In this document: positions 5,764 through 5,767 of the stretch, in pieces
Layout of the letters: every line of letters starts with the position of its first letter
Numbering within the stretch: the stretch's first letter is position 1
Assembly (NCBI GenBank): GCA_035460505.1
Contig: DATHWP010000100.1
Span: 1 to 5,767, forward strand
Origin: Methyloradius sp035460505
GTDB taxonomy: Bacteria > Pseudomonadota > Gammaproteobacteria > Burkholderiales > Methylophilaceae
DNA length: 5,767 nt
Reading direction: 5' to 3'
Notes under the pieces: model-generated
Seen by the model: the letters and a program-made list of their open reading frames with translations, nothing else
What the model was told of the DNA's origin: nothing
Databases searched by the model: none
Program-made: the position numbers and the translations under genes

Positions 5764-5767
5764 TGGC

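Noticed and set aside
1..5767. CRISPR array, insertion sequence, tRNA or rRNA
   Set aside because: I saw no regularly spaced repeats, transposase frames, terminal inverted repeats or RNA-gene signatures when reading both strands.

Overview
The window looks like a chromosomal segment of a Gram-negative bacterium, most likely a proteobacterium. It encodes an outer-membrane OprB-type porin with a cleavable signal peptide and a C-terminal aromatic residue, and it has strong Shine-Dalgarno sites and moderate G+C by eye. The style of the signalling proteins would suit a betaproteobacterial methylotroph (Methylophilaceae) or a relative, but that placement is a guess from general resemblance. All four genes lie on the + strand.

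Layout: positions 1-219 hold no gene that I can support. They contain a clear intrinsic terminator for a gene lying to the left, then an AT-rich leader. A carbohydrate-selective porin gene follows (220-1572, GTG start). A 168-base spacer (1573-1740) carries a plausible sigma-70-type promoter and a strong ribosome binding site. Next comes a tight signalling cluster: a membrane CHASE3 sensor histidine kinase (1741-3117), a single-domain Rcp1-like response regulator starting 2 bases later (3120-3566), and after 31 bases a REC-PAS-GGDEF-EAL protein (3598-5724) that should make and/or degrade cyclic di-GMP. The last 43 bases hold a near copy of the end of that gene.

How the genes may work together (inference): the kinase senses a periplasmic signal through CHASE3, autophosphorylates on His245, and passes phosphate to Asp68 of the stand-alone receiver, to Asp60 of the receiver on the GGDEF-EAL protein, or to both. 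The output would be a change in cyclic di-GMP. The porin is probably a separate transcription unit, and no functional link to the signalling genes is visible.

The points most worth a second look are these. The PAS domain of the GGDEF-EAL protein is strongly LOV-like but has Trp where the photoactive Cys should be. A perfect 12-base inverted repeat with a 1-base centre lies inside the response-regulator gene, and a second 9-base hairpin lies over its last codons. A duplicated gene tail encodes Ser-Ala-Ala-Leu-Asp-Phe-stop twice, and the two copies differ only at synonymous third positions across those codons. I see no mobile element, CRISPR array, tRNA or rRNA, and no clearly new multi-gene system.
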